From Arthrobacter sp. fls2-241-R2A-200 (GTDB lineage: Bacteria > Actinomycetota > Actinomycetes > Actinomycetales > Micrococcaceae), in assembly GCF_030209745.1 (NCBI RefSeq), contig NZ_JARVRJ010000014.1:62001-126000 (forward strand): 64,000 bases of DNA. Direction: 5' to 3'. How positions within the stretch are numbered: position 1 is the stretch's first letter; each line of letters begins with the position of its first letter. The position numbers and the translations under genes are program-made. The notes beneath the pieces are model-generated. The model did no database searches and was not told the origin of the DNA. It saw nothing but the letters and a program-made list of their open reading frames with translations. Positions 1 to 8,355 of the stretch are shown here, piece after piece.

Positions 1-683
1 TGGGCGGACTCGGGCGGGGGAGTGGCCGACGGGCAGGAAGCAATGGCGGCGGGGCTGCTGGACGGTTCATTGGACGCCGCCGTCGACAACGACGTCGACG
101 ATGAGGGCGCCAGGGACGGGGCCGGCAACTGCCAAAGGGTAGCCAGTTTGCCGGACTCCAGTAGCTGCGCGGATCCGACGGCGGCCAGCAGCCGCGCGAT
201 CCCGCCGTCGGCCTTGCGTGCGTCGTCCATCCGACGTCGGCCGCTGGCGGCCAGGTCCGACACGAGATCCGCCGTGGTAGCAGCGGGCGCACCTGGGCCA
301 GTGGCAGTGCCCGTCGAAGCTCCGCTCGGCGAACGCCCATCCGGCTTGACTCCATCCGGCAAGTCTCCATCCGGGCCAAGGAGGGCGCTGGCATGGGTTG
401 TCAGCAAAGTCACAACATCTTTTAGCGCGACCTCTTTCGCGTCGCTCCCTCCACCGGCGGGGCTCCCGGTGAGGGCTAAACGTGCCGATGACTCACGAAG
501 CCGCACGGCGTCCGTCAACGCGCTGATGCGCGCAGTAGCCGAGAAGGAGAGTGGGGCGGGAGCGGCGGATTCACGCGGAACCAGAACCATTCCCGTGCCC
601 AGAACGAGGAGTGCCACCAAGGACAGGAGGAGGACTTGTCCCCACCTCTGCCCAGTTTGTCTTTCGCTGCTCTGCCCGTTCAC
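1..683 (-). CDS. Secreted or membrane-anchored protein, 3' end beyond the window
   Basis: An open frame reads leftwards from a GTG at 683 and leaves the window without a stop. The first ~15 residues are polar, then a hydrophobic stretch at about residues 18-35 (VLLLSLVALLVLGTGMVLV) acts as a signal peptide or anchor. Next is a helical stretch with several Ala/Leu/Arg runs, then an Ala/Ser/Pro-rich low-complexity region. An in-frame TGA three codons upstream leaves GTG 683 as the first possible start; the upstream GGTGAG is a weak ribosome site. It is divergent from rimP. Actinobacteria often carry a ferritin-like DUF4439 protein at this position, and the helical part would fit, but the diagnostic C-terminal domain is not in view. 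Function unknown. Confidence 0.6.
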   Translation of the reverse strand, partial: MNGQSSERQTGQRWGQVLLLSLVALLVLGTGMVLVPRESAAPAPLSFSATARISALTDAVRLRESSARLALTGSPAGGGSDAKEVALKDVVTLLTTHASALLGPDGDLPDGVKPDGRSPSGASTGTATGPGAPAATTADLVSDLAASGRRRMDDARKADGGIARLLAAVGSAQLLESGKLATLWQLPAPSLAPSSSTSLSTAASNEPSSSPAAIASCPSATPPPESA

Positions 684-743
684 AACTCACCATCGTGTCA
701 TGGTGGCGGTAAGGTCCGTGCACCAAGCGCCTCCGAAAATCGT

Positions 744-777
744 TAGGCTAGTAGTCACAACAACATCTATCGGGAGG
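744..777 (+). promoter_or_regulatory. Probable rimP promoter -10 and ribosome site
   Basis: A TAGGCT hexamer at 744-749 fits the actinobacterial TANNNT -10 box. A strong GGAGG follows at 773-777, 11 bases before the GTG start of rimP. No clear -35 is visible. The promoter would drive the rimP-nusA operon. Confidence 0.4.
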
Positions 778-788
778 CGGCGAGCATC

Positions 789-1400
789 GTGAGTGACTCG
801 GAAGCCACGGCTTCAACGGACCGGACAACATCGAACTCGTCGGCCACCATCCACAACCCGGAGGAAAGCAGGCTCAAAGCGCTGCTTGAGCCCGCCGTCG
901 TCGCCAGCAGGCTCTTCCTCGAAGATGTAGCCATCCATGTTGCGGGATCGCACCGGACCGTCCACGTCGTCGTCGACCTGCCGCAAGAGCAAACCGGTGG
1001 TGTCAGTCTCGATGCCATCGCGGAGGTCTCCAAGGCATTGTCGGATATTCTGGACAACGATCCCCACGATGACGGACGTCCATACGACCTCGAAGTTTCT
1101 TCGCCCGGCATTGGGCGTCCGCTGACTGAACCCCGCCACTGGCACCGCGCCCGCGGTCGCATGGTCCGGGTCAATGTCAAACAAGGCGAGAACATTCTGG
1201 GCAGAATTGCGTCCGTTGGGACCTCGGACGTCACGCTCATTCCCGAGCATGAAGTCAAGAAGGGCATGAAGCCCAAGCAAGGTGACCCCATCACCATTCC
1301 TTTCGACAGGATCCGCCAAGGAAAAGTCGAGATAGAGTTCAGCCACCTCCCCGAGGCTGCGCTGGAAGACGAACACAATGGACCTTCTGAGGAGGCCTAA
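789..1400 (+). CDS. rimP: Ribosome maturation factor RimP
   Basis: RimP (YhbC/DUF150) binds the 30S subunit and is needed for its late maturation. The 203-residue protein has a disordered Ser/Thr/Glu N-terminus of about 30 residues, the conserved N-terminal alpha/beta domain ([31 protein letters not shown] at about residues 97-110), then the C-terminal SH3-like barrel ([14 protein letters not shown]). The GTG start at 789 sits behind GGAGG. Its TAA overlaps the ATG of nusA (TAATG), so the two are translationally coupled. The rimP-nusA-ylxR-infB-rbfA order is the classical bacterial arrangement and supports the call. Confidence 0.95.
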   Translation: MSDSEATASTDRTTSNSSATIHNPEESRLKALLEPAVVASRLFLEDVAIHVAGSHRTVHVVVDLPQEQTGGVSLDAIAEVSKALSDILDNDPHDDGRPYDLEVSSPGIGRPLTEPRHWHRARGRMVRVNVKQGENILGRIASVGTSDVTLIPEHEVKKGMKPKQGDPITIPFDRIRQGKVEIEFSHLPEAALEDEHNGPSEEA

Positions 1401-2380
1401 TGGATATTGACATGAGCGCACTGAGACTCCTGGAGCGTGAGCGTGAAATCCCGCTGGATCTCCTGATTCCCACCATCGAACAAGCATTGCTGGTGGCTTA
1501 CCACAAGACGCCCGGTGCCTTCGAGAAGGCCAGGGCGGAGTTGGACCGCAAGAGCGGCCACGTGACCATTTGGGCCACCGAAATTGACGACGACGGCGAG
1601 CCGATCGGCGAGTTCGAGGACACCCCGGCGGGTTTCGGCCGGATTGCGGCAAGCACGGCGCGCCAAATCATCCTCCAGCGCCTCCGCGACGTTGAAGATG
1701 ACAACGTGCTCGGCGAGTTCAAGGGCCGCGAAGGTGAACTCGTGGCCGGAATGATCCAGCAGGGCAACAACCCGCACATGGTCCAGGTCAACCTCGGCAC
1801 CGTGGAGGCACTCCTGCCGCCGCCCGAGCAGGTTCCCGGCGAAAAGTACACGCATGGAAGCCGTCTGCGCGCCTTCGTCATTGACGTGCATCGCGGGGCA
1901 AAGGGTCCTTCGATTACGTTGTCCCGCTCGCACCCGGGCCTTGTTCGCAAGCTCTTCGAAATGGAAGTTCCGGAGATTGCGGACCACTCGGTCGAGATCG
2001 TGGCACTGGCTCGCGAAGCTGGTCACCGCACCAAGATTGCCGTCAAAGCAAACGCTCCGGGCATCAATGCCAAGGGTGCTTGCATTGGCGAGATGGGTTC
2101 GCGGGTCCGGGCTGTCATGACCGAACTCAACGACGAAAAGATCGACATCGTCGACTACAGTGACGACCCCGCCACCTTCATTGGCAACTCACTCTCGCCG
2201 TCGCGGGTGAATTCGGTCACCATCACGGACGAAGCCACTCGCTCGGCCCGCGTGGTAGTTCCGGATTACCAGTTGTCGTTGGCCATCGGCAAAGAGGGCC
2301 AGAACGCACGACTCGCCGCGAAGCTGACCGGTTGGCGGATCGATATCGTGTCGGACGCAGCGGCCGCCAAGAACCAGTAG
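1400..2380 (+). CDS. nusA: Transcription termination/antitermination factor NusA
   Basis: NusA binds RNA polymerase and nascent RNA and modulates pausing, termination and antitermination. At 326 residues it is the short actinobacterial form, without the acidic C-terminal repeats of enterobacteria. Order: N-terminal RNAP-binding domain (residues 1-~110, beginning [18 protein letters not shown]), an S1 domain from about residue 110 ([13 protein letters not shown]), then two KH domains with [14 protein letters not shown] near residue 228 and [18 protein letters not shown] near residue 294. The start overlaps the rimP stop. Confidence 0.96.
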   Translation: MDIDMSALRLLEREREIPLDLLIPTIEQALLVAYHKTPGAFEKARAELDRKSGHVTIWATEIDDDGEPIGEFEDTPAGFGRIAASTARQIILQRLRDVEDDNVLGEFKGREGELVAGMIQQGNNPHMVQVNLGTVEALLPPPEQVPGEKYTHGSRLRAFVIDVHRGAKGPSITLSRSHPGLVRKLFEMEVPEIADHSVEIVALAREAGHRTKIAVKANAPGINAKGACIGEMGSRVRAVMTELNDEKIDIVDYSDDPATFIGNSLSPSRVNSVTITDEATRSARVVVPDYQLSLAIGKEGQNARLAAKLTGWRIDIVSDAAAAKNQ

Positions 2381-2390
2381 TCTTACAGCA

Positions 2391-2432
2391 GTTTCGGTGC
2401 CGTGGTTTCGGTGCTGCGGTTTCAGTACTGCG
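2391..2432 (+). repeat. Three imperfect 14-bp tandem repeats after nusA
   Basis: Units GTTTCGGTGCCGTG (2391-2404), GTTTCGGTGCTGCG (2405-2418) and GTTTCAGTACTGCG (2419-2432) lie head to tail, starting 11 bases after the nusA stop. They are in the nusA-ylxR gap just before a possible internal promoter. No function is known. Confidence 0.8.
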
Positions 2433-2444
2433 GCGCCGGGGGGC

Positions 2445-2450
2445 TAGACT
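2445..2450 (+). promoter_or_regulatory. Possible internal -10 box ahead of ylxR
   Basis: TAGACT matches TANNNT and lies in the 176-base nusA-ylxR gap, about 105 bases before the chosen ylxR start. No convincing -35 is seen. Internal promoters ahead of ylxR/infB are plausible, but this is only a sequence match. Confidence 0.3.
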
Positions 2451-2556
2451 AGAAGTAACCGGGCTTACCTCCGGTATCCGCGCGCCTCGGTGTGCCTCGG
2501 TTGCTTGTGCAATTCGGGCATCGGGTGCCAGTAGCGTAAGGCAGGTTGGACACGTC

Positions 2557-2898
2557 GTGGCTGAACTGCTTGAACCCGGCCACGGCCCGGTTCGTACCTG
2601 CATCGGATGCCGGAAGCAAGGCTCCCGGTCCCAGCTTGTCCGGCTTGTCGCCCAAGGCAGCGTTTCGTCCGCGGTCATCGTCGACGTTCGACGCCGGATG
2701 GCCGGCAGGGGTGCGTGGCTGCACCCCAACGACAAGTGCTTGGCATTGGCGATCAAGCGGCGCGCGTTTGGCAGGGCCCTTCGGGGTGCCGGCGATACTG
2801 CCGCCGTCGAACGCTTCTTCCTGCCTGGCATGCCACCTGTGGAGGCCCCGGCCGCCGCAGGAAAACCGTCCAAACCTGAAAGCGGGTCAGAAAACTGA
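2557..2898 (+). CDS. ylxR: YlxR family (DUF448) RNA-binding protein
   Basis: This small (113-residue) YlxR/RnpM-type protein belongs to a family nearly always found between nusA and infB; in Firmicutes it has been linked to RNase P. The family signature is clear: RTCIGCRKQGSRSQLVRLV near residues 13-30 and GRGAWLHPNDKCLALAIKRRAFGRAL near residues 51-77. The reading frame is open further upstream, but similarity begins at GTG 2557 (MAELLEPGHGPVRTC), which has an AAGG-type ribosome site about 15 bases upstream. The C-terminus is Pro/Ala-rich and variable. Confidence 0.9.
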   Translation: MAELLEPGHGPVRTCIGCRKQGSRSQLVRLVAQGSVSSAVIVDVRRRMAGRGAWLHPNDKCLALAIKRRAFGRALRGAGDTAAVERFFLPGMPPVEAPAAAGKPSKPESGSEN

Positions 2899-2956
2899 TG
2901 GAAACCCGATGAGTTCCCAGCGATGAGTGCGTAACGATGACAACTTTGTTGCGCTC

Positions 2957-3039
2957 TGCAATGGGCCTTTCTGCCGCTCAAACGGTGAAGGCCCGCAGTA
3001 AGAAGTAGACGGTTCGTGCCTGGCTCGGTGCGGACCGAG
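2957..3039 (+). other. Structured infB leader with two hairpins
   Basis: One inverted repeat pairs CTGC...GGGCCTT (2957-2969) with AAGGCCC...GCAG (2988-2998). A second, CTCGGT (3024-3029) with ACCGAG (3034-3039), has a four-base loop and ends only 2 bases before the CAGGAGA ribosome site of infB. The second hairpin could affect access to that site. No poly-U tract follows either stem, so these are not terminators. Confidence 0.45.
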
Positions 3040-3050
3040 ACAGGAGAAAT

Positions 3051-6005
3051 GTGGCCAAGGTCCGCGTACATGAGCTCGCCAAAGAGCTCGGTATTACTTC
3101 CAAAGATGCAGTAACAAAACTGCAGGAATTGGGCGAATTCGTTCGCTCCGCCTCATCAACGATTGAGGCTCCGGTCGTGAAGAAGCTTCGCGACGCATAC
3201 CCCGGTGCAGGCGCTGCAAAGTCCGCCGCGCCGGCAGCAGCACCGAAAGCACCCGCAGCATCCCGCCCGGCCGCGCCGGCTCCCGGTCCTGCCGCGCCGA
3301 AGGCTCCGGCCCCCGCCGCACCGGCTCCGGCCGCTTCGGCGCCCAGCCAAGCTGCTGCGCCGAACCCCGCTGCCGCAAGCCCGTTTGCTGCTCCGACAGC
3401 GCCCGGCAAAGCTGCTGGCAGTCCTGCACAGGGAAGTCCTGCACAGGGCAGCCCCGCGCCCAGCCCCACAGCTTCGACGCCGTCGACTCCGACGTCGTCC
3501 GTTTCTGCGAAGCCCGGCGCCCGTCCTGCCCCTAAGGCAGAGACGCCGGCTCCGTCCCGTCAGGGCGGCCAGGCTCCGCGTCCCGGCGGTCCCCGTCCGG
3601 GCAACAACCCGTTTGCTACCTCCCAGGGCATGCCCCGTGGTCGTGGCGGCGACGGCGATCGTCCGCCGCGTCCGGGCAACAACCCGTTCGCACCGTCCCA
3701 GGGCATGCCCCGCGCGGGCGGCCGTAACGACGGCGAGCGTCCCGGTGGTCCCCGGCCCGCAGCTGGTGCAGGCGGTCCCCGTCCTGCAGCAGGCACCGGT
3801 GGTCCCCGTCCGGGCGCTCCGCGTCCCGGTGCACCCCGTCCGGGTGCCCCGCGTCCCGCAGGAGGCCCCGGCGGAAACCGTCCTACTCCGGGCATGATGC
3901 CCAACCGCACCGAGCGTCCGGCTCCCGGTGGCGCAGGTCGCCCCGGTGGCGCTGGCCGTCCGGGTGGCGGCGGTCCGGGTCGTCCCGGTGGCGCACCTGG
4001 CGCAGGTACCGGTGGCGGAGCTCCCGCCGGCGGTGGCTTCGGCAAGGGTGGCCGCGGTCGCGGTGGTACCCAGGGTGCCTTCGGTAAGGGCGGCGCCGGT
4101 CGTGGCAAGCAGCGCAAGTCGAAGCGTGCAAAGCGCCAGGAACTGGAGCAGATGAGTGCTCCGTCGCTGGGTGGCGTATCGGTACCCCGCGGCGATGGTG
4201 AGACCATCATCCGTTTGCGTCGTGGCTCCTCCATCACGGACTTCGCCGAGAAGATCGATGCGAACCCCGCCTCGCTGGTGACCGTGCTGTTCCACCTTGG
4301 TGAAATGGCAACGGCCACCCAGTCCCTGGACGAAGACACCTTTGGCCTGCTTGGCGCCGAACTTGGCTACAAGCTCCAGGTTGTTTCGCCGGAGGACGAA
4401 GAGCGCGAGCTGCTCGACCAGTTCGACATCAACATCCAGGATGAACTCGACGCCGAAGGCGACGACGTCCTGGAGGCACGCCCGCCGGTCGTCACCGTCA
4501 TGGGTCACGTTGACCACGGTAAGACCCGCCTGCTCGATGCCATCCGCAACTCCAACGTTGTGGCCGGCGAGCACGGTGGAATCACCCAGCACATCGGTGC
4601 TTACCAGATCAGCCACGTCCACGAGGGCAACGCCCGCGACATCACCTTCATTGACACCCCCGGTCACGAGGCCTTCACGGCCATGCGTGCTCGTGGTGCC
4701 AAGGTCACCGACATCGCGATCCTGGTTGTTGCAGCCGACGACGGCGTTATGCCGCAGACGGTGGAAGCACTCAACCACGCCCAGGCGGCCAACGTGCCGA
4801 TCGTCGTCGCGGTCAACAAGATCGACAAGGAAGGCGCCAACCCTGACAAGGTCAAGGGTCAGCTGACCGAGTACGGACTGGTTCCCGAAGAATACGGTGG
4901 CGACACCATGTTCGTTGAGGTCTCTGCACGCCAGAACCTCAACATTGACGAACTGATCGACGCTGTTCTCCTGACGGCCGATGCCGCGCTGGATCTCCGG
5001 GCCAACCCGGACAAGGACGCTCGAGGCATTGCCATCGAAGCGAACCTGGACAAGGGCCGCGGTTCCGTGGCTACCGTCCTGGTCCAGTCCGGTACCTTGG
5101 CCGTGGGTGACACGATCGTGGCCGGTACAGCACATGGACGCGTCCGTGCGATGTTCGACGAGAACGGCGAAGCGCTTGACGTCGCCCTCCCGTCCCGTCC
5201 GGTCCAGGTCCTGGGTCTTTCCAACGTGCCGCGTGCAGGTGACACCTTCCTGGTGACCCCGGACGAGCGGACAGCACGCCAGATCGCTGAGAAGCGTGAA
5301 GCTGCCGACCGCAACGCTGCCTTGGCCAAGCGCCGCAAGCGCATCAGCCTCGAAGACTTCGACCAGGCCGTTGCCGCGGGCAAGATCGACACCCTCAACC
5401 TCATCCTCAAGGGTGACGTGTCCGGTGCCGTGGAAGCCCTCGAAGACGCCCTCCTCAAGATCGACGTCGGCGACGACGACGTTCAGCTCCGTGTCATCCA
5501 CCGCGGTGTGGGTGCCATCACGCAGAACGACGTCAACCTGGCCACGGTGGACAACGCCATCATCATCGGCTTCAACGTCAAGCCTGCCGAGCGGGTGGCC
5601 GAACTGGCCGACCGCGAAGGCGTGGACATGCGCTTCTACTCCGTCATCTACGCAGCAATCGATGACATTGAGATGGCCCTCAAGGGCATGCTCAAGCCGG
5701 AGTACGAGGAAGTCCAGCTCGGTACGGCCGAGGTCCGCGAAGTATTCCGTTCCTCCAAGTTCGGAAACATCGCCGGCTCGATCGTCCGCAGCGGCGTCAT
5801 CCGCCGTAACACCAAGGCACGTGTCAGCCGCGATGGCAAGGTCATCGGTGACAACCTCACCGTTGAGACGCTCAAGCGTTTCAAGGATGACGCCACCGAG
5901 GTCCGTACCGACTTCGAGTGTGGTATCGGTCTTGGCTCCTTCAATGACATCAATGAAGGCGACATCATCGAGACCTTCGAAATGCGCGAGAAGCCGCGCG
6001 TTTAG
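3051..6005 (+). CDS. infB: Translation initiation factor IF-2
   Basis: IF-2 is the GTPase that places initiator tRNA on the 30S subunit and promotes subunit joining. The 984-residue protein starts at GTG 3051 behind AGGAGA. Residues 1-50 form the conserved IF2_N domain ([18 protein letters not shown]). About residues 55-360 are a low-complexity Pro/Ala/Gly/Arg tail typical of actinobacteria, followed by a basic patch and a second IF2_N-like segment. The G domain carries GHVDHGKT at 485-492, DTPGHE near 535 and NKID near 589. Domains II, III and the C-terminal fMet-tRNA-binding domain follow to the end. Full length and intact. Confidence 0.98.
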   Translation: MAKVRVHELAKELGITSKDAVTKLQELGEFVRSASSTIEAPVVKKLRDAYPGAGAAKSAAPAAAPKAPAASRPAAPAPGPAAPKAPAPAAPAPAASAPSQAAAPNPAAASPFAAPTAPGKAAGSPAQGSPAQGSPAPSPTASTPSTPTSSVSAKPGARPAPKAETPAPSRQGGQAPRPGGPRPGNNPFATSQGMPRGRGGDGDRPPRPGNNPFAPSQGMPRAGGRNDGERPGGPRPAAGAGGPRPAAGTGGPRPGAPRPGAPRPGAPRPAGGPGGNRPTPGMMPNRTERPAPGGAGRPGGAGRPGGGGPGRPGGAPGAGTGGGAPAGGGFGKGGRGRGGTQGAFGKGGAGRGKQRKSKRAKRQELEQMSAPSLGGVSVPRGDGETIIRLRRGSSITDFAEKIDANPASLVTVLFHLGEMATATQSLDEDTFGLLGAELGYKLQVVSPEDEERELLDQFDINIQDELDAEGDDVLEARPPVVTVMGHVDHGKTRLLDAIRNSNVVAGEHGGITQHIGAYQISHVHEGNARDITFIDTPGHEAFTAMRARGAKVTDIAILVVAADDGVMPQTVEALNHAQAANVPIVVAVNKIDKEGANPDKVKGQLTEYGLVPEEYGGDTMFVEVSARQNLNIDELIDAVLLTADAALDLRANPDKDARGIAIEANLDKGRGSVATVLVQSGTLAVGDTIVAGTAHGRVRAMFDENGEALDVALPSRPVQVLGLSNVPRAGDTFLVTPDERTARQIAEKREAADRNAALAKRRKRISLEDFDQAVAAGKIDTLNLILKGDVSGAVEALEDALLKIDVGDDDVQLRVIHRGVGAITQNDVNLATVDNAIIIGFNVKPAERVAELADREGVDMRFYSVIYAAIDDIEMALKGMLKPEYEEVQLGTAEVREVFRSSKFGNIAGSIVRSGVIRRNTKARVSRDGKVIGDNLTVETLKRFKDDATEVRTDFECGIGLGSFNDINEGDIIETFEMREKPRV
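3593..3714 (+). repeat. Near-duplicate coding repeat in the IF-2 linker
   Basis: The stretch encoding [15 protein letters not shown] (from about 3593) recurs as [15 protein letters not shown] (from about 3669), with high nucleotide identity. It is followed by shorter GGPRPAAG and RPGAP iterations. Internal duplication explains much of the linker length and makes the region prone to length change. Confidence 0.75.
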
Positions 6006-6013
6006 GTTCCGTT

Positions 6014-6051
6014 GGAACGGGTCCGTCGGGTTACCCCGGCGGACCCGTTCC
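6014..6051 (+). other. 12-bp perfect hairpin between infB and rbfA
   Basis: GGAACGGGTCCG (6014-6025) is exactly complementary to CGGACCCGTTCC (6040-6051) with a 14-base loop. There is no U tract after it, and rbfA starts 31 bases later behind AGGAGG. It may be a transcript-processing site, a partial terminator or a 3'-end stabiliser for infB. Confidence 0.6.
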
Positions 6052-6082
6052 ATACCCGTTTCTACTTTCCCAGGAGGAAGTC

Positions 6083-6574
6083 ATGGCTGATCCCGCACGC
6101 GCTGCCAAGCTGGCACAGCGGATAAAGGTCGTCGTAGCTGAGGCCCTCGGACGTCGGGTCAAGGATCCGCGCGTCGAGGGCATCACGGTCACTGACGCCC
6201 GCGTCACCAACGACCTTCAGCACGCCACCATCTACTACACCGTGTTCGGTGACGAAGTAGCCCATTCCGATGCCGCCAAGGCATTGGAGAAGGCCAAGGG
6301 TGTGCTGAGGCAGGAAGTTGGCCGCAACATCACCGTGCGCCTGACGCCCACGCTCGAGTTCGTAGCCGATCAGATTCCGGTCAACGCCTCGAACCTTGAA
6401 GAACTGCTCCGCGAAGCCAAGCGGCGCGACGCCGAGGTGGCCGCCTTGGCTGCCAACGCGAAGCACGCAGGCGAAGCCGACCCGTACAAGGGCGACATCG
6501 ACGAGGACGACTTCGACGAAGAGGACACTGACCTCGCCGGCGACGACGAACTCGATGAGGACGCCAACCGCTAA
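6083..6574 (+). CDS. rbfA: 30S ribosome-binding factor RbfA
   Basis: RbfA is a KH-like protein needed for 16S 5'-end processing and cold-adapted 30S assembly. The first ~115 residues are the conserved domain (RIKVVVAEALGRRVKDPRV; KGVLRQEVGRNITVRLTPTLEFV). The remaining ~45 form a very acidic tail (DIDEDDFDEEDTDLAGDDE) seen in actinobacterial homologues. The ATG at 6083 lies 6 bases after a consensus AGGAGG. It is the last gene of the rimP-rbfA operon, closed by the terminator at 6585-6619. Confidence 0.96.
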   Translation: MADPARAAKLAQRIKVVVAEALGRRVKDPRVEGITVTDARVTNDLQHATIYYTVFGDEVAHSDAAKALEKAKGVLRQEVGRNITVRLTPTLEFVADQIPVNASNLEELLREAKRRDAEVAALAANAKHAGEADPYKGDIDEDDFDEEDTDLAGDDELDEDANR

Positions 6575-6584
6575 AGGACAACAG

Positions 6585-6619
6585 AAAGACCGGTTTCCGC
6601 ACTGGGAACCGGTCTTTTT
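6585..6619 (+). terminator. Rho-independent terminator after rbfA
   Basis: AAAGACCGGTT (6585-6595) pairs with AACCGGTCTTT (6607-6617); the stem extends a little further with a wobble pair and runs into a T tract. It begins 11 bases after the rbfA stop. Confidence 0.9.
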
Positions 6620-6646
6620 GCTGCCCGGCCTCGCTAAGATCAGAGC

Positions 6647-7147
6647 ATGTCGACGCACAGTGCCCAGCAGCCTGAGGAATCCCTGACGCGCGATGAGTTC
6701 CTGAATCGTGCCGTGCAGCTAGCCGTGCAAAACGTAGCCGACGGCGGCGGCCCCTTTGGCGCCGTCGTGGTGATGGCGGACGGAACTGTGCATGAAGGCG
6801 TGAACCGGGTAACACGTGACTTCGACCCCACGGCGCACGCGGAGGTAGTGGCGATCCGGCGGGCCGCGGCGGCTACCCATCGCTTCGATCTGTCCGGTGC
6901 CGTGCTCTACACAAGCTGTGAACCGTGCCCGCTGTGCTTGTCCGCAACGCTGTGGGCCAGGATTGGCCGCGTCTACTATGCGGCGGACCGGTACGGCGCT
7001 GCCCGCGCGGGCTTCAGTGACGCCGTGTTTTACGAGTATTTCGCCGGTTCCAGGCCCGAGTTGCTTCCCGTGGAGCACTCACCCCTGGAATCGTCCGGGC
7101 AGCCCTTCGAAGCCTGGCGGCACCACACCCGGCGCACTGCCTATTAG
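6647..7147 (+). CDS. Nucleoside/guanine deaminase of the CDA zinc family
   Basis: This 166-residue zinc-dependent deaminase has the motif HAE (His64, Glu66 as proton shuttle) and PCPLC (Cys94, Cys97 as zinc ligands). Length and the terminal SSGQPFEAWRHH-type region resemble the small guanine deaminases (B. subtilis GuaD type), which convert guanine to xanthine; a tRNA-adenosine or cytosine role is less likely but not excluded. A TAAGAT box at 6635-6640 lies 6 bases before the ATG with no ribosome site, so the mRNA is probably leaderless. It converges with the aminotransferase downstream. Confidence 0.85.
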   Translation: MSTHSAQQPEESLTRDEFLNRAVQLAVQNVADGGGPFGAVVVMADGTVHEGVNRVTRDFDPTAHAEVVAIRRAAAATHRFDLSGAVLYTSCEPCPLCLSATLWARIGRVYYAADRYGAARAGFSDAVFYEYFAGSRPELLPVEHSPLESSGQPFEAWRHHTRRTAY

Positions 7148-7157
7148 CCAGCCGGTT

Positions 7158-8321
7158 TCACGTGGGCTCTTCCCGGGCCGGCAGCTTGCCGACGCCGTCG
7201 AGCAGTTCTTGCTGGCTGCCGCAAAGGGCGATCCTGATCCAGCCCTCGCCAATCGACCCGAAGGCGGTTCCCGGCGCGAACGATACGCTCGCGTCGGCCA
7301 AAAACTGTCGCACCCAGGCGCGGACATTCCCGCGGCTTACATGTGAGACATCGGCCCATAGATAAAACGCCCCCTGGGCTCCCAGGAAGGGAATTCCCTT
7401 GGCCGCAAGGACAGCCGAAGCTACATCCCGGTTGCTGCGGTAGTGCTCCCACGCCGACATCACGTAGTCCTGCGGGCCCGTCAGCGCTGCCAACGCGGCG
7501 TACTGCGAGGGCGATGCAACGCAGGAGACAATGGCCTCCATGACGTTGTTCATCTTCTGCTCGAGGCCGGGAGGACAGATGAGCGCACCGATACGGAGGC
7601 CGGTGAGGCCGTACGTTTTGGACAGCGTCAGGGACGTGAAGACCCGCGCCTCGCCAGGGACGTTGCTGTCGAACCGGGCCGCGCTGACGTGCGGGACGTC
7701 GAAGGTGAAGGCCTCGTAGCATTCGTCGGAGATGATCCAGAGATCGTGGCGGACAGCGAGTTCCACGAGTTGGCGGGTGCTTTCTTCGCTGATGACGGCG
7801 CCCAGGGGATTCGACGGCGAGTTCAGCATGAGCACTTTGGTCCGCGGGGTGATCAGGGCTTCGATGTCCTCGATATGCGGCTGGAAATCATTGTGCGGGT
7901 AAAGCGGATACTGCACCGGGACGGCATGGAGCAGGCGGCTGGTCATGGCAAAAGTGGGATAGCCGGGGTTCGGGATCAGGATCTCGTCGCCGGGGGACAG
8001 CAAGAGGCTCATGGCCAAGTGAAGGCCCTGCTGCGCCCCGTCCACCACGTACACCCGCTCGGCGTTGATATCCACGCCCTGCTGCTCCCGGAAGCGGGCG
8101 GCGAAAGCCTCGCGCAAGGCAGGTATCCCGGCATTGGGCGTGTAATTGGTCTCGTCCCGGTCCAAGCACGCAATTCCGGCATCGAGGACGTGCCGCGGCA
8201 GGGCAAAGCCGGGTTCCCCGATGCTGAGGACGATTGCGTTAGGCGTCGCCCACGCGGCTTCGGTGATCTCACGGATCTGGTTCACGGGGACTTCGCGGAC
8301 GTGCGCGGCAAGCTCAGGCAT
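7158..8321 (-). CDS. PLP-dependent aminotransferase, class I/II
   Basis: This fold-type I aminotransferase of 387 residues probably acts on amino/keto acids; its substrate cannot be told. Visible motifs are NYTPNAGIPALREAFA, the PNPGYPTF segment, NSPSNPLGAV (the Asn contacting PLP), ISDECYEAF and SLTLSKTYGLTGLRIG, with the Schiff-base lysine near residue 235, plus a C-terminal Arg region (GWIRIALCG). Start ATG 8321 is chosen because a TAGGAT box (8329-8334 on this strand) lies 7 bases upstream, giving a leaderless start. ATG 8330, three codons upstream, is an alternative. It is divergent from truB. Confidence 0.88.
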   Translation of the reverse strand: MPELAAHVREVPVNQIREITEAAWATPNAIVLSIGEPGFALPRHVLDAGIACLDRDETNYTPNAGIPALREAFAARFREQQGVDINAERVYVVDGAQQGLHLAMSLLLSPGDEILIPNPGYPTFAMTSRLLHAVPVQYPLYPHNDFQPHIEDIEALITPRTKVLMLNSPSNPLGAVISEESTRQLVELAVRHDLWIISDECYEAFTFDVPHVSAARFDSNVPGEARVFTSLTLSKTYGLTGLRIGALICPPGLEQKMNNVMEAIVSCVASPSQYAALAALTGPQDYVMSAWEHYRSNRDVASAVLAAKGIPFLGAQGAFYLWADVSHVSRGNVRAWVRQFLADASVSFAPGTAFGSIGEGWIRIALCGSQQELLDGVGKLPAREEPT

Positions 8322-8328
8322 GGGAGCC

Positions 8329-8348
8329 ATCCTAGCCACCCATATACT
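8329..8348. promoter_or_regulatory. Back-to-back promoters for aminotransferase and truB
   Basis: On the minus strand TAGGAT (plus coordinates 8334-8329) lies 7 bases before ATG 8321. On the plus strand TATACT (8343-8348) lies 7 bases before GTG 8356. The two -10 boxes are only 8 bases apart, so polymerases starting in opposite directions would compete for overlapping DNA. The boxes are seen in the sequence; their use is inferred. Confidence 0.6.
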
Positions 8349-8355
8349 GGTAAGC

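Noticed and set aside
22..792. Plus-strand open frame at the left edge
   Set aside because: The opposite strand has a signal-anchor protein with a plausible start and the conserved divergent position; the plus frame runs through the rimP promoter.
3156..6053. 965-codon open frame on the strand opposite infB
   Set aside because: High-GC codon bias leaves the antisense frame open; the product is low-complexity Arg/Gly/Thr sequence with no domain, while infB is certain.
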